A stretch of DNA of 64,000 nt from the NCBI GenBank assembly GCA_024704765.1, contig JAKMXF010000144.1:558001-622000 (forward strand), given 5' to 3'. The translations under genes were made by a program, and so were the position numbers. Below, one piece after another: positions 1 to 10,052 of this stretch. Source of the DNA: Oopsacas minuta. Lineage: Eukaryota; Porifera; Hexactinellida; Lyssacinosida; Leucopsacidae. The notes beneath the pieces are model-generated. The model was not told the DNA's origin. It searched no databases and worked only from the letters and a program-made list of their open reading frames with translations. Numbering within the stretch: position 1 is the first letter of the stretch; each line of letters opens with the position of its first letter.

Positions 1-2457
1 ATTTACAGAATACCGCCTCTCTACAGGCTTATTTTCTTCCTGTGCATACTCCTCAGGGTTAGATAAAGACCTGGATCTTCTGAAAACTGTTTTCAAATCT
101 AGCTGTAAATCTTTCTTCATCTCTTCTATATCAGGAGTAGATGATAAGGGAGAGGTTACGGATCCAACTGTTATATCAAATGAGTTCACAGATCCAACTG
201 TTATATCAAATGAGTTTACAGGTGAAGAAATTACATTAGTGTGTCCGTTGATGCCTACCATTGTACCAGACTTTTTTATCGGATGAGGTTTCCCGTTATT
301 TATAGTATTCGCCCTGTGGCAGCCAGATATAGTCTGTTCTTGATCCGCACTTTTCCCTCTATACGATTTACTGCGAGAATAAGACGAATGAGGATCTGGT
401 TCCTTTTCCACTAGATGTAAAACTATTTTACACTTTTCGAATAAACTACACCATTTCATGTCTGAACAAACTGAATATTTCAATGCTTTCTCTTCCCAAT
501 TTATGAAATCAAATCTTTGTGATTTTCTCGTTACTTCCTGTTTAGTAATGAACCCAGTTGTTACTTTAAGTTCGGTACCAATCCCAATCCAATCACTCCA
601 CTTCCCATTAAATGCACCATTTATTACAGTATTATCTTCTAACCTGAGTTCACCACTGCCGTTTATCCCCATTTCACCATTCAACCATCCTTCATAAGAT
701 CTCCCCGTCCCGTTAATAATGAATCCTCTCCCTGCAAGCAAATTCTCTCTGAATCGGCAGGAACAATACAGATCTCCAGTAGTGATTGTAAATCCCTGAC
801 CTTCTCTTATATCATCTTTCCACATACCGTGATAGCTCTTTTCAGCATCGGTTGCATTCTCAACACCAAAACCATTGCGTTTCCCATTCGCCCATTCACC
901 AATATACATGCTGTATTGATTATTCCGTGTCAGACTGAACTTTCCATATCCTTGTCTCTGACCTTTGGACCATTCTCCCTCGTAACGATCTCCATTAGCG
1001 TAACTTAGTATACCTTGTCCGTGGTATAGCCCTTCTTTAAAATTCCCGTCATAAACTTCCATCCGCTTACCTTCATTTTCAATTACGTGAGGTATTTTGA
1101 GCGATCCTGTTCCATGAAATAAACCTTTCCTAAAATAGCCTACATATAATTTCCCATCTGGCCAATTGCATGTTCCTCTCCCATTCTGTTTACCGTCTAC
1201 CCAAAACCCTATGTACTTAGCTCCCTGGTACTGCCCTAATTGGAAAACATACGCGGTTTTCCGTACTGGAGGAGGCCATAGCAAGCTAGAGGTAGATTCT
1301 ATACGTTTGTTAGTAATCTCTTGTCTTGGTGCACCAAGATAATCTATTGTAGCCTCGTTTATGGCTTTCACCCAGTAATCTCTATCATCTTGACTGTTAC
1401 ATTGTAGCACAAGGTGAGCTTCAGGTGAGATTAGTTGGATCTGTAGACGAGATTCAGGTTTTGACTTTCCTGCATACACCCACAGTAGTGTTAATGGAAG
1501 AGTTTGGGCGTCGTAGTTGCCCATAAAATCTATCGTGTATTTTAGAAGAGAGTCTTGGAACAATACAAATCCTATTGTATGACTAGACCATTTGACGTAG
1601 TTCAGTTTCCTATCTTTGCTTGTGAGAATTATTAACTTTTTAATACTTTTAACTTCCAAACAGTTTAAAAGTTTAGGATGTTCATTCCAGAACTTTCTGG
1701 TCACTTCAACTTGATTATGGAGGTTTCTTTTCCGCTCAGTGAGTCTAGCAAGTTTATCACAACTCATCTTGAAGTCTGACTCATTTTTTTCCGTGTGTGT
1801 ACCCATAGAAACGTAGAGTTCATTGGATAGGACAACGATTGAGGCTCGCTCCTCGTGGAATATCAATAATAGACTGGAGAGTTTTAGAGAAAGTTTAGCG
1901 TTCGAACTTTCCTTGTGTGATGAACCTTCTAATGAGTGGTTACAGAACTCTGCAAATTCTGTGTAACCTCTTTCAATAATTTCATGTGCACTTGGCAGTT
2001 TTGCGACTTCCTCAAATGCTTCGAATGCGTCTGCTTCTGCATAAGCTACGAGATATTCCTCCCATGCTTTTATAGTGGCAGTCAGACAAGACGCGCAGTT
2101 TATGAATATTCTCCTTTCCTCAGCGATCGCTGTGTTTTTGAAATACATCACTGAGTATTTATGGAACTTCACTACCATCTCTTCTACCACTATCAAATGG
2201 CTGCAGATACGTTTTACACATCTAAGTCCATGTGTTTCTGAGCTCAAACTTAGGATAATATCCTGAATTGGAATTACAAGGTTTTGTTTTAGATTAGTGA
2301 GTACTCGTGTATAAGTGTTCAGTTCTTCAAGCTCAATATCTATACGACTGCCTCTGTCTAATTCGGTCTCTATAGGTGTGTAAGCGAAATGTTCCTCATT
2401 AAACTCAAGCTGGCTCATTCTCACCAAATTAATGCTTCTATCTTTCCTCAAACTCAT
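1..2457 (-). CDS. Alsin / ALS2CL-like guanine nucleotide exchange factor, 5' part (runs off left edge)
   Basis: An open frame of 819 codons with no stop runs from an ATG at 2457 (second in-frame Met at 2418) past position 1. The N-terminal ~260 residues are helical and DH-like. A PH-like segment follows at about 280-390, and from about 405 to 620 there are MORN repeats of the G-x-Y-x-G-x-W-x-x-G type, for example GDRYEGEW, GEWANGKRNG and GEMGINGSGE. This DH-PH-MORN order without an N-terminal RCC1 propeller matches ALS2CL, a family in which a C-terminal VPS9 domain acts on Rab5-type GTPases at endosomes. Any VPS9 part would lie outside the window. After the MORN block the protein becomes Ser/Thr-rich and carries a duplicated 10-residue unit. 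The coding part seen is intronless, unlike vertebrate ALS2 genes. Family assignment is fairly sure; ALS2 versus ALS2CL is inference from domain order. Confidence 0.8.
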   Translation of the reverse strand, partial: MSLRKDRSINLVRMSQLEFNEEHFAYTPIETELDRGSRIDIELEELNTYTRVLTNLKQNLVIPIQDIILSLSSETHGLRCVKRICSHLIVVEEMVVKFHKYSVMYFKNTAIAEERRIFINCASCLTATIKAWEEYLVAYAEADAFEAFEEVAKLPSAHEIIERGYTEFAEFCNHSLEGSSHKESSNAKLSLKLSSLLLIFHEERASIVVLSNELYVSMGTHTEKNESDFKMSCDKLARLTERKRNLHNQVEVTRKFWNEHPKLLNCLEVKSIKKLIILTSKDRKLNYVKWSSHTIGFVLFQDSLLKYTIDFMGNYDAQTLPLTLLWVYAGKSKPESRLQIQLISPEAHLVLQCNSQDDRDYWVKAINEATIDYLGAPRQEITNKRIESTSSLLWPPPVRKTAYVFQLGQYQGAKYIGFWVDGKQNGRGTCNWPDGKLYVGYFRKGLFHGTGSLKIPHVIENEGKRMEVYDGNFKEGLYHGQGILSYANGDRYEGEWSKGQRQGYGKFSLTRNNQYSMYIGEWANGKRNGFGVENATDAEKSYHGMWKDDIREGQGFTITTGDLYCSCRFRENLLAGRGFIINGTGRSYEGWLNGEMGINGSGELRLEDNTVINGAFNGKWSDWIGIGTELKVTTGFITKQEVTRKSQRFDFINWEEKALKYSVCSDMKWCSLFEKCKIVLHLVEKEPDPHSSYSRSKSYRGKSADQEQTISGCHRANTINNGKPHPIKKSGTMVGINGHTNVISSPVNSFDITVGSVNSFDITVGSVTSPLSSTPDIEEMKKDLQLDLKTVFRRSRSLSNPEEYAQEENKPVERRYSVN
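161..220. repeat. 30-bp in-frame tandem duplication inside the alsin-like gene
   Basis: The unit at 161-190 is repeated at 191-220 with one difference (c to t). On the minus strand it encodes SVNSFDITVG twice. It is in frame and lies in the low-complexity tail after the MORN repeats. Confidence 0.9.
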
Positions 2458-3514
2458 TTCTCCTGGTTACACTAATATATAGCCTGACTTAGTTATAATC
2501 GTAAATCAGTGCACTTCTCATATATTTATACATAAACTTTATTGCTTATGAAACTGGTTTTCCATTTGTTAGTCAACTAGGCTTCCAATTTCAATGAAGT
2601 AAGGGGATACTGCCATGCCATAGGGTATTACAGTATATTCTTTACAGGATTTTAAAATTATGCGTATTGGGGTTCAGTAAATTAGTAGTCTCCCAGCATT
2701 TATGTTGTTGCATCACATCAAATGCTGGTTTTATATACATATATATACACATATAACTGATTATCTAATGGCATAACCATGTGTTTTGCATGTATACTTC
2801 CTAATCATGTACTGACAAACGTCAGTGGCATTCTTCTCAGCTAGCAGCTAATGCCATCCTACCAAGATCAAGTTGCATTATTCGAATTCTTTTCAGCTCT
2901 TTGCAATTTGGCATCTAATTTCATTCATGCTAAATATAATTCTACAAGTATTACTGAAAATTACTGATTATATAATTCTCCTCTAATAATTGACAACATT
3001 ATATGTTCCGTGAGCTTATAACTTATACAGAGAAGTGACATAATAATATATACAGAATTTTTATAATATTGTGACATGTAAATGTAATCAATGCATTGAT
3101 GTATACAGTGGAACCTCGTTAATACGAACATGGTTAGTACCAATTTCCTAGTAAGACGAACACATATTTATGGAGAATCAGGTCCCTACAATGCCAGTCA
3201 ACTAGTATTACTCCGGATAACGCGAACAAATTTTGACGGTCCGTTGGTGTTCGTATTAACGAGGTTACACTGGTACTTATGATCTCTCTTCAGTATAAAC
3301 ACTGGATTGGTGGTACAGTGTAAAATCAGGTTTGATCATCGCAAAGAATTTCATAACAGATAATAATATCAAAGAACCAGAGATTCACCTAGAGAGAAAT
3401 AAGAAATCTACTATATTCGAAAATCCACGAGGGTCTCCTGAAGGAGCCGAAAAAGAAGAATTTGTTCCAGTAATTGTGGATAGTGCTGATACTACAGTTA
3501 ATACAGATAGTACA
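2458..3514. other. Intergenic region between divergent genes
   Basis: This AT-rich region separates the alsin-like gene (-) from the coiled-coil gene (+), so it should hold both promoters. Apart from the inverted-repeat element at 3106-3272, I see only short AT runs. The downstream reading frame stays open back to 3332 without an ATG, and a possible splice acceptor (aaatcag) lies just before that, so a short upstream exon is possible. Confidence 0.6.
3106..3272. mobile_element. MITE with pogo/Tigger-like terminal inverted repeats
   Basis: The left end reads CAGTGGAACCTCGTTAATAC, and the reverse complement of the right end reads CAGTGTAACCTCGTTAATAC; the match continues through GAAC. The arms are 24 bp with one mismatch. 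TA precedes the left end and GTA follows the right end, which fits TA target duplication with one extra base. At 167 bp with no coding capacity, it is a non-autonomous element of the Tc1/mariner/pogo type. Confidence 0.8.
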
Positions 3515-6500
3515 ATGGCTAACAGTAATGAAAGGAATGATTGGAGAACAAGAAAACGTTCTCCAGATGACCAATATGCAACATTTGTGCATACTGGGGC
3601 CCCCAACTATAGAGGCAGGGGAAGAAAGAAAAATAAAAAAGCATATAGTGACAGATATGGAGGTCACCGGGAATATTACTATGATCATGAAGAAAACTAT
3701 TATTATGACAGTAGAAGATATAGCTACGATAACGGTGTATATCATGATAGATTTGATAATCAGCATAATAAGCAGGGGAATAAAGATAAGGATAAGAAGA
3801 AACAGAGGCCTAATTCTTGTAGCACAGTTAGAATAGATGAAGATGGAAACCTATCCGACACTTCTACTCAAAGTGAACCTCCGTATAACGAAAGAAATAA
3901 TGTACAAGGAAAAATCCCATTCTCTAAAATTACTGGAGAAGTGAGAACTAAGGATAAAAGAGATATTCCACCCAAAGAGACCAGAGCTAATGAAAATAGA
4001 TCAGCTCAGCAAAGAGATAATACATCTAAAGGTGATGAAAATGATGGGAAAGGGAAGCTAGTTAAGACAGTAAATGATAATCCTAGTTCTGCCACAAACA
4101 AGGAGTCGAAGAAAATTATAGCTGCCTCTAAGACTAATACCAGTGGCAGTACTGCTGCCAACAAGGGCACTACTGTGCAGCTAGAACTGGCACAAAATAA
4201 AGTATCCGACAGTCCAAATCTTCCTGTACAAACTATGACTCAACCCACACCTATTTCCCCTCCTACTGCTCCACCGACACCTCCTATTCCTCCTACTGCT
4301 TCTCCTAAGACTAAACCAACTCAATCTCCAAGCTCCTCAAATACTACACTGCCTACTTCGACCATCGAAAAGAATGCTAATAAACATGTTGAAACATCAA
4401 ATAACCCCCCGAATAAAGAAGTTTCTATTGATAGTAAAAATTCTTCTCTACCCTCAAATCATACCTCTCCTCCAAAAACAAATACACCAGTAAAGCCTGC
4501 AGAAAATTCCTCTGATAACAATCAATCTAAAATACAGTCTAATAAGGTAATAAATACACAAGATGGATTATATACAATACCTCCTAAAAGACAGGAACCA
4601 ACTACAGATATTCCTCCGAAAGCACCAGATGATCCTCCTCCCCCAGTGTCTGGTAATCTTAATCCTGCTTATATACATACAGATAACGAATCTGACCAAC
4701 TATCGCCAAATGACGAATCCAATCCTCAAATGAACGAACCTACACCAAATAATCCTGAACCTACTAAACTAGAGAATCCGAAAAGCATATCTCCTCCTAC
4801 TAATATTTCCTCTAATGCTACTAATGTAACCGACTCTCAACAACCTTCATTATTTTCCACGTCAGGTGAATCCTATTTTAACTCATCTAACATTAATACT
4901 GGTGCTGGTATAGGACCCAATCCGTTTATGACTACACAAGAGGATCCTGGAGTCAACTCAGATACAAATATAGTTTCTATCTTTCCAAAACCCACTGTAG
5001 AACCTGTTACTCAACCTAATAGTGTTCCAAAAGAGTCTAGTTTACATTCTAACACCTTACAGACGATAGTTCCGATAGCTGTGGAAGATATAACAGAAGC
5101 CCATACAAATCAGAATTCTATTAATACACGACCATCTCAAGGTAATCTAACACCTCAACAATGTGCTATAGATCCATCTTCTACAATTTCAGCTTCTACC
5201 AAATCTTTGGTTTCTCAAGATACAAGTTTATTACCTGATAGTATGTCAAACGAGGATCCACCTCTCGAAGTGAAAGTAAAATCACTAACTGAAGAATTAG
5301 AAGCAACGAAAAATATAATCAGTGAATTTGAAACTAAAGAAAAAAACTCTTTGAGTGAATTTCAAAGAATTATAGATGAGAATGTTCGCATTACTAAAGA
5401 GCTAGAACAAAAGAAAACGGATATTCTTACAAAAGATCAAGATAAACAAAAGGTGTCAGACGAATTGCAAACAGAAAAACAACAGGTCATTAAACTAGCA
5501 GGTGAGAAGAAGAAAACGGTTGATGAATTGAAAGCCTCTAAAAAGGAATATGATAACCTCAAAACACAAGTACAACAATCTTCAATTGATCAAGCAACTA
5601 TTATAAGTGAACATCAAAGAGAAAACCAGCAGCTAACTGAAAAAATAACTAACCTCGAATCTAAATCTAAGAAAGTTGCAAAAGATCTTACAGATAAGGA
5701 AAAACAAATAACTCGATTAAAAGAATCTCATCTAATCGAAATTACAGAACTGAAAAAAGCAATGGATTCAGTCGCTGGAGACTCAGAAGCACTTTCTGGG
5801 ATGGAAAAGAATATTAAAGAAAAAGATATTGAACTGGAACAGGTTAAAAAAGAATTGCAAACAGTTCGAAAAGACAAGAATCGATTGGAAAGTGAGAGTA
5901 AGGACAAAATCCAGGAAATAAATCAATTGAAACAACAGCTAGGACAATTGGACAAAGAGCAAGCTAATTTGAAAGAGAATATTTCCCAACTAGAAAGAGA
6001 GATTGATGAAAACACAGCTATAATGAAATCGTCCGTTGATATAGAACTATTATCTAAGATAGAAGAGGTTTTTATCGGTTTGAGTAGCCAGAATCCTCCG
6101 TCTGAATACGCACTTGGGTCTCCAGACCGTGTAGAATGGTTAGTAGCAAGTTTGACTTCTTGGAATGCTGATCTTCTGGGTAAGATCTCAACTAATGAAA
6201 GTTTGCTGTTTGAAAAACAAACAGAAATCGATTCGAACAAAGAAGAACTGCAAACTATTCAAAATTATCTGCAAGAACAAATGCCTACTAACAAAGGTTC
6301 TAGCATGACTAGCTTAACAGATAGGCCGTTGAATTTAATCCAAATTATATCTGATAAAATGGAACAACTTTCAAAAGCAAACGAGTCAATACAGAAAATA
6401 GAAAGTGACAAGCAAACCATGGAGATTCAGATTCAAGACATACGTCAGCATTACAATAATGAAGACAGCAAGAATGATCAGTTGATGAAGGATAACGCAG

Positions 6501-7588
6501 CATTAGAGAGACAAATACAAACCTTAATTAGCGAGAAAGAAGAACTTGAAGTGAAGAATGTAGAGCTAATCAATGAGCTCTGTGAGTTACGAGATGGATC
6601 TGGGAACTTCAATAATCCCCAGTCACAAGCTATTAACAAGTTTCCTTCTCATGTGCAGGAGGCATACAATCCTAGACCCTCTCCACTCTATTTGGAATCT
6701 ACATCACCTTTTCCCTTCGATTCCCCTGCTTCTCCTCCTCCCACTGCTTTCTCCTCCCTAACACAAGGACACAGATCAACCTTACAGAAGGCAGCTGATG
6801 AATTAAGTCACTTGAAAGTGAAACTATGGGAATCAGAGGCTGAGAATAGTAAGCTCCGTGAACAAATGGCCGTTCGTAACCGAGACCCTACTCTTCCTGC
6901 TACCATATCTTCTGATGCAGAGAATGCATTCCAAGCAGTATTCGAAGCTAATCAGTCAAATCTTCTAAAACTCTCTGAGAGTCTTAGAGAGAAAGATATG
7001 CTATATAAGGACGTTGAGTTCCTACGTCAGCGAACCGAAGATTTAGAGAAAAACATTGAAAGACATAAAGTATCGATTGAAGTGAAAGAAGTTGCATATA
7101 AAGAGCTGTACACAGAATGTCGTGATTGGGAGCGGAAGTACAAAAAATGTGGTCAGGTACACCACGAAATGGAACGTGTAAAGAGACAGATTATGCGTAA
7201 AGAAGCCGATACACAGGAATGCGCTACCCTAAGAGCAGAGCGTCTTAACCAACAGACAACACTAGACAACCTCCTTGCTGAGCTACAAGAAAGGAAGAAA
7301 ATTGAACAAAATCTGAAAATAGAGAATCATAATTTGCGTTCAAGACTCGATGAATGTCTCAAACTCATATCTGGCATGCAGCTTCATATCCAAGAGCAAT
7401 TTGATCATAAGAATCTACAGTCTGAAGAACCGCCTCATAAGCCCCCTCCTCAGCCTCAACAAGAACCTCGCCCTGTCTCCCCTATCATCTTGAAACCTCC
7501 TTCAATGTCTTCAATTCCGCTATCTCCTCCCACAAGACAGCCGGCTACGAAGGGGCATCCTCCTATCCTCTACCCCCCTAAGTCATAA
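3515..7588 (+). CDS. Large coiled-coil protein with RG-rich, Tyr-rich and Pro/Thr/Ser-rich N-terminal half
   Basis: This single-exon gene encodes about 1357 residues from the ATG at 3515. The frame is open back to 3332, but only a TTG is available there. The N-terminus has a basic RGRGRKKNKK stretch, then a Tyr/Asp/Arg-rich segment. About 500 residues rich in Thr, Pro, Ser and Asn follow, then long heptad-repeat coiled coils through most of the C-terminal half, and a proline-rich tail. I do not recognise the family. The RG/Tyr-rich start could bind RNA, and the coiled coils suggest a scaffold or a centrosomal or cytoskeletal role; both are guesses. A short block around 6100-6210 (containing VEWLVASL) resembles a block in the next gene, suggesting a shared ancestor. 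Confidence 0.75.
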   Translation: MANSNERNDWRTRKRSPDDQYATFVHTGAPNYRGRGRKKNKKAYSDRYGGHREYYYDHEENYYYDSRRYSYDNGVYHDRFDNQHNKQGNKDKDKKKQRPNSCSTVRIDEDGNLSDTSTQSEPPYNERNNVQGKIPFSKITGEVRTKDKRDIPPKETRANENRSAQQRDNTSKGDENDGKGKLVKTVNDNPSSATNKESKKIIAASKTNTSGSTAANKGTTVQLELAQNKVSDSPNLPVQTMTQPTPISPPTAPPTPPIPPTASPKTKPTQSPSSSNTTLPTSTIEKNANKHVETSNNPPNKEVSIDSKNSSLPSNHTSPPKTNTPVKPAENSSDNNQSKIQSNKVINTQDGLYTIPPKRQEPTTDIPPKAPDDPPPPVSGNLNPAYIHTDNESDQLSPNDESNPQMNEPTPNNPEPTKLENPKSISPPTNISSNATNVTDSQQPSLFSTSGESYFNSSNINTGAGIGPNPFMTTQEDPGVNSDTNIVSIFPKPTVEPVTQPNSVPKESSLHSNTLQTIVPIAVEDITEAHTNQNSINTRPSQGNLTPQQCAIDPSSTISASTKSLVSQDTSLLPDSMSNEDPPLEVKVKSLTEELEATKNIISEFETKEKNSLSEFQRIIDENVRITKELEQKKTDILTKDQDKQKVSDELQTEKQQVIKLAGEKKKTVDELKASKKEYDNLKTQVQQSSIDQATIISEHQRENQQLTEKITNLESKSKKVAKDLTDKEKQITRLKESHLIEITELKKAMDSVAGDSEALSGMEKNIKEKDIELEQVKKELQTVRKDKNRLESESKDKIQEINQLKQQLGQLDKEQANLKENISQLEREIDENTAIMKSSVDIELLSKIEEVFIGLSSQNPPSEYALGSPDRVEWLVASLTSWNADLLGKISTNESLLFEKQTEIDSNKEELQTIQNYLQEQMPTNKGSSMTSLTDRPLNLIQIISDKMEQLSKANESIQKIESDKQTMEIQIQDIRQHYNNEDSKNDQLMKDNAALERQIQTLISEKEELEVKNVELINELCELRDGSGNFNNPQSQAINKFPSHVQEAYNPRPSPLYLESTSPFPFDSPASPPPTAFSSLTQGHRSTLQKAADELSHLKVKLWESEAENSKLREQMAVRNRDPTLPATISSDAENAFQAVFEANQSNLLKLSESLREKDMLYKDVEFLRQRTEDLEKNIERHKVSIEVKEVAYKELYTECRDWERKYKKCGQVHHEMERVKRQIMRKEADTQECATLRAERLNQQTTLDNLLAELQERKKIEQNLKIENHNLRSRLDECLKLISGMQLHIQEQFDHKNLQSEEPPHKPPPQPQQEPRPVSPIILKPPSMSSIPLSPPTRQPATKGHPPILYPPKS

Positions 7589-8149
7589 CTCCCTCTCACT
7601 ATTCTATTAGTTTGTAGTTCATTCGGCCTAATTTGATCATTTACACATCTCCAATTACCTTTCTAATCTAATATTATTTCAAACTACTTTTGTACACTCT
7701 GTCAGATTCTGTTTTCGAGTTACGTTGTTCAGTTCCTCATACACCCCTGTGTATGCTTCCCAGTTTATACCTCTAATTACACTCTGCATACACCCAATTG
7801 CTCGCTTTTTATTATGCTTATTAATTACTGTTAACTATTTTCGTAATTCAGAGTATTTTCGTAATTTCTCATAATATGAATACTTTATTATGTGTTTACT
7901 CGATCTAACTTTTAAGTACTTTCATTGATCTTACGTCACATATGTTGCGAAACCATAACACTTGCTTCAATCTGGCATCTTTGGATTGAAGTATTCTTTT
8001 CATTTCTATATGCGCCATTTCTTTCATTTATATGCGTTCCATGCGGGAACCAACATCTCATATTCTGAAGATATTTATACGAAAATCGAGTAGTTGCGTT
8101 ATCCCATTTCAGGAATATTGAGTAGTTTCGTTATTATTTAGTCATTTCC
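7589..8149. other. Intergenic spacer between two coiled-coil genes
   Basis: AT-rich spacer holding the presumed 3' UTR of the upstream gene and the promoter or 5' UTR of the next. I see no repeat or RNA gene. Confidence 0.5.
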
Positions 8150-9631
8150 ATGTCTGAATTTCCTAAAAGCTCTAGACTTAAAAGGGAGAAAAATTCAAAT
8201 GACCTGAATACCCAAACATTTCAAAATTCACTACTTACAGCAGAACCCATTGATGAAATAATTATAGAGGAAACACGTGAGGAACCGTACTATTCAGCAT
8301 CATCACGCGAAAATTATAGAAAATTAGCAATGTTAGAAAGTCTGATTCGAGAAAAGGAGTGTGAGATAAAACGTATGGCTCATGATCATCAACTCACTTT
8401 ATCACAGGTATCATCACAAGCTGATTTCTACAAGAATCAATACAGTATTATGATGGAAGAATTACAGGGGGAAAACCGTGATTTCCGTGAAGCTAACATG
8501 CAGCTATCTGCTAATTATGAACATGCACTTGAGAATATTCAAAAAATGAATCTTAGAATACAAAAAGAAAGGGGCGAGTACGATTCAAGAGAGAAGAGAT
8601 GCGAAGAAATGTTAATAAAGAATCAAAACGACTCAAATTTGAGTAAGAAAGAGTTATGCAGACTACAAGATAGAGCTCAACTCCTCGACAAGGAATTACA
8701 AGAATCACGTTCAAGAGAAAACAATCTGAATAAAGAATTAACAAATCGAACACGTGCTCTATCTAATGTAGATTCACAATTACAAATATTGAAAGGAGAG
8801 AATCAGAATGTAGAATCCAAACTTGTAAATTCACTAAAAGAAATAGAAACATACAAAAGCTATCTGCTTGCCATCGAGAATCATTTCCATATTTCCTTCC
8901 CCAGAATTACACGTCCTCACTCTACTTCTCAATCCTTCCGTTTCGAATGGCTAGTAACTACAATGAGAGACTACACACAACAGTTATTAGCTGATCATCA
9001 ACAACTACAATCTAATGTCTCACGTATTGAGAAAGACAGAGATCTATTGAAGAGCGAACAATTCTCCATCTACAACTCTCTAATGCGAGAGATAGCAATT
9101 CTCCAGTTAGATAGTCAACTCAATGAGGATTCTAGCAATAGCATGCTACTACACTTACTGGTTACTAAACTCAAAGAGTCACTACAGAGCTCAGAATTAG
9201 GGATGATGGAGAAATCACAGGAAAATGAGTTTCTCAGTAAAGAAGTTGTTAACTTACAGATTTATGTAACTAGCTTGAAAGAAGACAAAGAAGATCTACA
9301 GCTCTCAAACACGCGATTAGAACAGATGAACAAAAAGTCACTCAGTCGTATTGATACTCTGCAGAAGGAAAATGCAAATTTCAGCAAACCAGACTACACA
9401 AACCCGACTCATGACGTCACCAACTTTGCGTCATCAAATTGCTACTCTCCCTCAAGACAGAGAGAACCAAACTCTATTATGAAATCTAAACAAGGACTAA
9501 GTAATGTAGAGAGAGATAAAATGTTCCTTCTATCTCAAGTAGAATCTCTAACCGACAGGCTGACTAACAGTAATGTCTTCCAATCTACACCAAAATATAA
9601 CTCCACCAGCAAACTGAGTACTTATGCCTAG
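8150..9631 (+). CDS. Coiled-coil protein, candidate paralogue of the upstream gene
   Basis: Intronless gene of 493 residues with a proper ATG. Nearly the whole chain is heptad-type coiled coil (E/K/L/Q-rich), broken near residues 245-275 by a non-coil block, with FRFEWLVTTM followed by more coil. The same kind of block, with EWLV at a comparable place, occurs in the gene upstream on the same strand. The C-terminus is Ser/Asn-rich. I do not recognise a named family. The layout of coiled coils around a short globular insert suggests a structural protein, for example of a centriole or cilium, but nothing in the sequence proves this. Confidence 0.75.
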   Translation: MSEFPKSSRLKREKNSNDLNTQTFQNSLLTAEPIDEIIIEETREEPYYSASSRENYRKLAMLESLIREKECEIKRMAHDHQLTLSQVSSQADFYKNQYSIMMEELQGENRDFREANMQLSANYEHALENIQKMNLRIQKERGEYDSREKRCEEMLIKNQNDSNLSKKELCRLQDRAQLLDKELQESRSRENNLNKELTNRTRALSNVDSQLQILKGENQNVESKLVNSLKEIETYKSYLLAIENHFHISFPRITRPHSTSQSFRFEWLVTTMRDYTQQLLADHQQLQSNVSRIEKDRDLLKSEQFSIYNSLMREIAILQLDSQLNEDSSNSMLLHLLVTKLKESLQSSELGMMEKSQENEFLSKEVVNLQIYVTSLKEDKEDLQLSNTRLEQMNKKSLSRIDTLQKENANFSKPDYTNPTHDVTNFASSNCYSPSRQREPNSIMKSKQGLSNVERDKMFLLSQVESLTDRLTNSNVFQSTPKYNSTSKLSTYA

Positions 9632-10052
9632 CTCATTCGGCAGTATTATCACTGTAGATCTTCTAATAACCAGTAAATCACTAAATCGAATCATTACTCA
9701 GAGTAGTTGAGATTTATACTTATTCAAATCGCGATCATTTGATTGTAGCACATTTATTATATTTGTCCATCTGGTTTAGTAATTGTTAATTTCCAATCTG
9801 TTCATTTCATGTATTTTACAATTATTGGATGATTATGCAGGATATCAGCTGATTATGATTAGTAGATTTTCCAACTAGTAAGGGTCTGGGGGTAATTATA
9901 TAATTATCCCAAATTGGACGGGGAATTTATTACTTTTTAGTTAAACATAATTGATGCCAAAGTTCGTGTAAATTTGTACATCTTACCGTCATATTAATAA
10001 ATTTTTGCTGTATTTTAATTCTTCGTTATTTCGCTAGCAAACAACGAAGATA
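9632..10052. other. Intergenic spacer
   Basis: AT-rich 3' and 5' flank of the neighbouring genes. The only structure I see is a small palindrome near 9889-9910 (gggtaattatataattatccc). Confidence 0.5.

Noticed and set aside
3332-3514. Upstream extension of the large coiled-coil gene from TTG at 3332
   Set aside because: There is no ATG in this part and eukaryotic initiation at TTG is unlikely; it may be coding only if a 5' exon is spliced to it.
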